Origin: Clarkia xantiana subsp. parviflora
Lineage: Eukaryota > Streptophyta > Magnoliopsida > Myrtales > Onagraceae
DNA: 64,000 nt
NCBI GenBank assembly: GCA_036873135.1
Contig: JAPTYO010000007.1
Location: 2,152,763-2,216,762, forward strand
Direction of reading: 5' to 3'
Shown here: positions 61,780 to 64,000 of the stretch, piece after piece
How positions within the stretch are numbered: the first letter of the stretch is position 1
Layout of the letters: each line of letters opens with the position of its first letter
The notes under the pieces: generated by a model
The model's database searches: none
Seen by the model: the letters and a program-made list of their open reading frames with translations, nothing else
Told to the model about the DNA's origin: nothing
Made by a program: the position numbers and the translations under genes

Positions 61780-62555
61780 ATATAAGACATTTTTATGGAT
61801 AAATTACAGTATAGATAATGCAATTACTATAATTATACTATATTTTTTATTGATATATTGTAACCATGACCATTATATCGGCACAATTTTTAAATGTATT
61901 CACAATCTCAATTTTACTCATATTTAATTTTTACAGTATATACAAAAATATGCCAACAACCATATATATTCTATAAACGCAATATAGTTTCAAGAACAAT
62001 GGATAACCGAGATTAAATCAAATCCAAATTAATACAATATCAACTTATTTTATTAAGTTGTGATTATATTTTTAATTATGTATGTTGTCTTTAGTCCCGA
62101 GTAGGTTACCTAGGTCCGTCTGGAATCTATGTTCCAATTCATCTAGCCTGAATTTAGCCCATTAATAGGTCTGAATATTGACTAATATCACTTAATCTAA
62201 TACCCTAATCATAGTCGAACATAGTCATGAGCTCTATCCGAGCTAGATTAGTCGAGCCAAGGATTCGATTGGAACAAGTTTATGGACTAAACTATACACA
62301 AAAATTAGTGATATAAATTGGATGATTAAAATGGTAAAAAAAATTTGGACTAATCACGTGACTATTTAAGGTCAAATTAACTGTTGACTAACATAAGTAT
62401 CATAATTATACACGTTCTAAACGTATTGCACCAAAAATATGGAAAAAATAACATATTGTACCAAAAGTCAATTAGTCATTACTAAAAATCTATTAACCAA
62501 AAGCTCGTCAACTTATAGTTGCATGTTTTCAACATGCTCTTTGTATATATTTTTA
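61780..62555. other. Intergenic, remains of a TIR element
   Basis: AT-rich. The stretch 62280-62515 (aaaattagtgatataaatt, gactaatcacgtgac, ttgtaccaaaa, attaaccaaaagctcgt) resembles one half of the element at 62556-63033 and is probably a truncated relative. Confidence 0.5.
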
Positions 62556-63033
62556 GGGTTAAAGAGCTTTTTGTACAACGTGTTTGATCAAGTTGATTTT
62601 TGGTGTTGACATTTTTTTTAGAATTTTAGTGCAATATATTTGCAATTTGTAGAATTTGGTGCATCCGTTAGTTGATCGTTAAGTTTAACGGTTAAATGTT
62701 TATTATTTTTTTTCAGTTTAGTCATTCAATTTATATCACTAATTTTTTTTTAAATTCGTCCATAAACAATCGGACTCTAGGTCCAAATGAATCGGAGTCT
62801 GACTAGGTCAATTTGAACCTACGTCCGACTGAAATTGTTTAGAAACTAACTTATAAAAATCAAAAGTTAGTGATATAAATGGAATGAGTAAACTGATCAA
62901 AATAAAATTATTTAACGGTGAACTAATGTATGCACCAAAAGTTTATTAAAAAAAAAAACACCATAAGTTTAAAAAATAAATGCGCCAAAACTCAAATTTG
63001 ATCAAACATATTGTACTAAAAAACCATTTAACC
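62556..63033. mobile_element. Mutator-like MITE (GGGTTAA family), eroded
   Basis: The left end GGGTTAAAGAGCTTTTTG and then acaacgtgtttgatcaa pair with a right end tttgatcaaacatattgta followed by catttaacc. Internal arms: cgttaagtttaacgg, gtcattcaatttatatcacta and its inverse. The flanks atattttta and atactttaa agree in seven of nine bases, a decayed duplication. No coding capacity. Confidence 0.65.
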
Positions 63034-63127
63034 GATACTTTAATAAGACGGTAAAAATACTTGAAATGGCTTTAACTTGAACATTATTATTGGATAAAAG
63101 TTCGCCAAAAATAAAAACAATTCTCAC

Positions 63128-64000
<873 letters not shown>

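Overview
The window is nuclear DNA from a flowering plant, most likely a eudicot. Every gene is split by GT-AG introns (one intron looks GC-AG), the DNA between genes is AT-rich, and the gene set is plant-specific: a plastid acyl-ACP desaturase, a REM-type B3 factor, the SAC-WW phosphatase SAC9, and site II/telo-box promoters. I spliced the exons by hand. In each full-length model the reading phase closes across all junctions, and the protein length fits the family.

Layout. 1-8.3 kb: intergenic, with two nested hAT-type elements. 8.3-12.8 kb: a relic of a B3 gene, a tandem duplication of about 0.7 kb, and an intact three-domain REM/B3 gene (+). 13.0-14.5 kb: a Mutator-like MITE, then a candidate H/ACA snoRNA gene with its own promoter (+). 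15.4-19.3 kb: stearoyl-ACP desaturase (-). 20.7-30.8 kb: SAC9 (-), divergent from LETM1 (+, 33.7-39.3 kb). 41.1-41.9 kb: LSM6 (-). 42.6-43.6 kb: a second nested hAT pair. 44.2-46.0 kb: a small SR-like nuclear protein (-). 46.6-47.6 kb: a third hAT-type element. 48.1-53.2 kb: two tandem short-chain dehydrogenases (-). 54-56 kb: AT-rich, with fold-back and Helitron-like pieces. 57.2-58.3 kb: a small basic UPF0390-like protein (-). 59.4-61.6 kb: ribosomal protein L5 (-). 63.1 kb to the edge: the last exon of a 2-alkenal reductase (-).

The genes do not form one pathway. Several are housekeeping genes: translation (RPL5, UPF0390-like), RNA metabolism (LSM6, snoRNA, SR-like protein), mitochondrial ion exchange (LETM1), phosphoinositide turnover (SAC9) and fatty-acid desaturation. 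From memory, SAC9, LETM1, LSM6 and the SR-like gene are also neighbours on Arabidopsis chromosome 3 (about At3g59770-At3g59820), which would make this a conserved block.

The clearest unexplained structure is the wave of short non-autonomous DNA transposons. Five elements begin GGGTTAA; four have perfect 9-bp target duplications and the fifth an eroded one. Four hAT-type elements have 8-bp duplications, in two nested sites plus one single insertion, and a second nested MITE adds a fifth. Other points of note are the H/ACA snoRNA candidate, the duplication scars linking the dehydrogenase promoters to the 3' end of the UPF0390-like gene, and a core promoter shared by RPL5 and the UPF0390-like gene. 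I found no new multi-gene system.
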